Shown in pieces: positions 5,392 through 5,821 of a DNA stretch of 5,821 nt (its first letter is position 1; every line of letters begins with the position of its first letter). Both the position numbers and the translations under genes were made by a program. Origin of the DNA: Chloroflexota bacterium (GTDB lineage: Bacteria > Chloroflexota > Anaerolineae > Fen-1058); contig JACRBO010000414.1 in the NCBI GenBank assembly GCA_016219235.1, positions 1 through 5,821 on the forward strand, read 5' to 3'. The notes beneath the pieces are model-generated. The model had not been told where the DNA came from. It searched no databases and worked only from the letters and a program-made list of their open reading frames with translations.

Positions 5392-5821
5392 TTAATCGTC
5401 AGAAACCTTAAGAGTAGATGAAAGTGCGGGTGCGATTTGCGTCGCCCAGTGTCGCAGCAGCCAGAGCGCGACGACCACGCCGAGCAGACTCCACACCTGC
5501 GCCGTACGTACACCATTGATCACAGCCGAATCACCCCGAAAGGCCTCGATGATAAATCGGGACGCAGCATACAGCGCGATGAACAGCCCAAAGCGCAGGC
5601 CGTCAAACGCCCGATCGATCTTCAACACGACACAGGCGATCACACCCACCGCGATCAATTGATACACCTGCGTGGGATGCCGCGCCGCGCCCCACAACTC
5701 GATCGACCACGGCAGCGACGCGGGTGATCCGTAGCCGTCACCGCTGGCGAGATCGGCCAGCGCCAGCCCGCCCGCCAGCACCAGCAGGCCCGGCGTCAGC
5801 GCGTCCAACAGTTTTCGATTA
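5392..5821 (-). CDS. Lgt-like (prolipoprotein diacylglyceryl transferase family) membrane protein, N-terminus missing, signature residues altered
   Basis: The visible 143 residues match the C-terminal half of Lgt, the integral membrane enzyme that moves diacylglycerol from phosphatidylglycerol to the lipobox cysteine of prolipoproteins. Recognisable marks are ARHPTQVYQ (family HPSQLYE), the membrane segment FIALYAASRFIIEAFRGD (family YxxxRFxxEFFR), and the final helix starting QVWSLLG. The gene continues past the window edge; the TTG near 5808 is an internal leucine codon, not a start. The usual signature GRxxNFxNxExxG reads ALADLASGDGYG here, so the signature arginine is alanine and the asparagines are aspartate and serine. 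The HPSQLYE glutamate is glutamine. It may be a paralogue with changed function rather than the housekeeping Lgt, so I withhold the symbol. It ends 45 bases before the transpeptidase start codon. Confidence 0.8.
   Translation of the reverse strand, partial: NRKLLDALTPGLLVLAGGLALADLASGDGYGSPASLPWSIELWGAARHPTQVYQLIAVGVIACVVLKIDRAFDGLRFGLFIALYAASRFIIEAFRGDSAVINGVRTAQVWSLLGVVVALWLLRHWATQIAPALSSTLKVSDD

Overview
The window is one block of minus-strand genes, probably from a Chloroflexota (Anaerolineae-like) bacterium. That assignment is an inference. It rests on a high-GC coding sequence, a System I cytochrome c maturation cluster with a CXXXY-type CcmE, a four-cysteine CcmH, and a Tat-type L,D-transpeptidase starting at GTG. 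No rRNA or other phylogenetic marker is present to confirm it. No convincing gene lies on the plus strand.

Layout in the direction of transcription, from high to low coordinates: (1) 5821-5392, the C-terminal part of an Lgt-like integral membrane protein, cut by the window edge; (2) 5346-4318, a Tat-exported L,D-transpeptidase (YkuD fold); (3) 4317-3945, a 373-base intergenic region. It holds a 14-bp near-palindrome, a pair of hairpins whose 14-nt cores are reverse complements of each other, a good sigma70-type promoter (TTGACA-N17-TACACT), and an inverted repeat at the predicted transcription start; (4) 3944-3504 ccmE; (5) 3503-3398, a spacer with a purine/pyrimidine hairpin followed by T5, then a strong ribosome binding site; (6) 3397-1157 ccmF; (7) 1154-630 ccmH, starting two bases after the ccmF stop; (8) 584-1, a CcmG/TlpA-type thioredoxin-fold protein cut by the window edge.

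ccmE, ccmF, ccmH and ccmG form a probable operon for the late steps of System I cytochrome c maturation outside the cytoplasmic membrane. CcmE carries heme, CcmF and CcmH ligate it to the apocytochrome, and CcmG keeps the CXXCH cysteines reduced. The early-step genes (ccmA, B, C, D) are not in the window. The points most worth following up are the cysteine-type CcmE beside a complete CcmH/CcmG pair, an AT-rich apparent insertion near the CcmF N-terminus, the extra cysteines of CcmH, an Lgt homologue lacking the signature arginine, and the promoter and hairpin structures around ccmE. I found no wholly new gene system.
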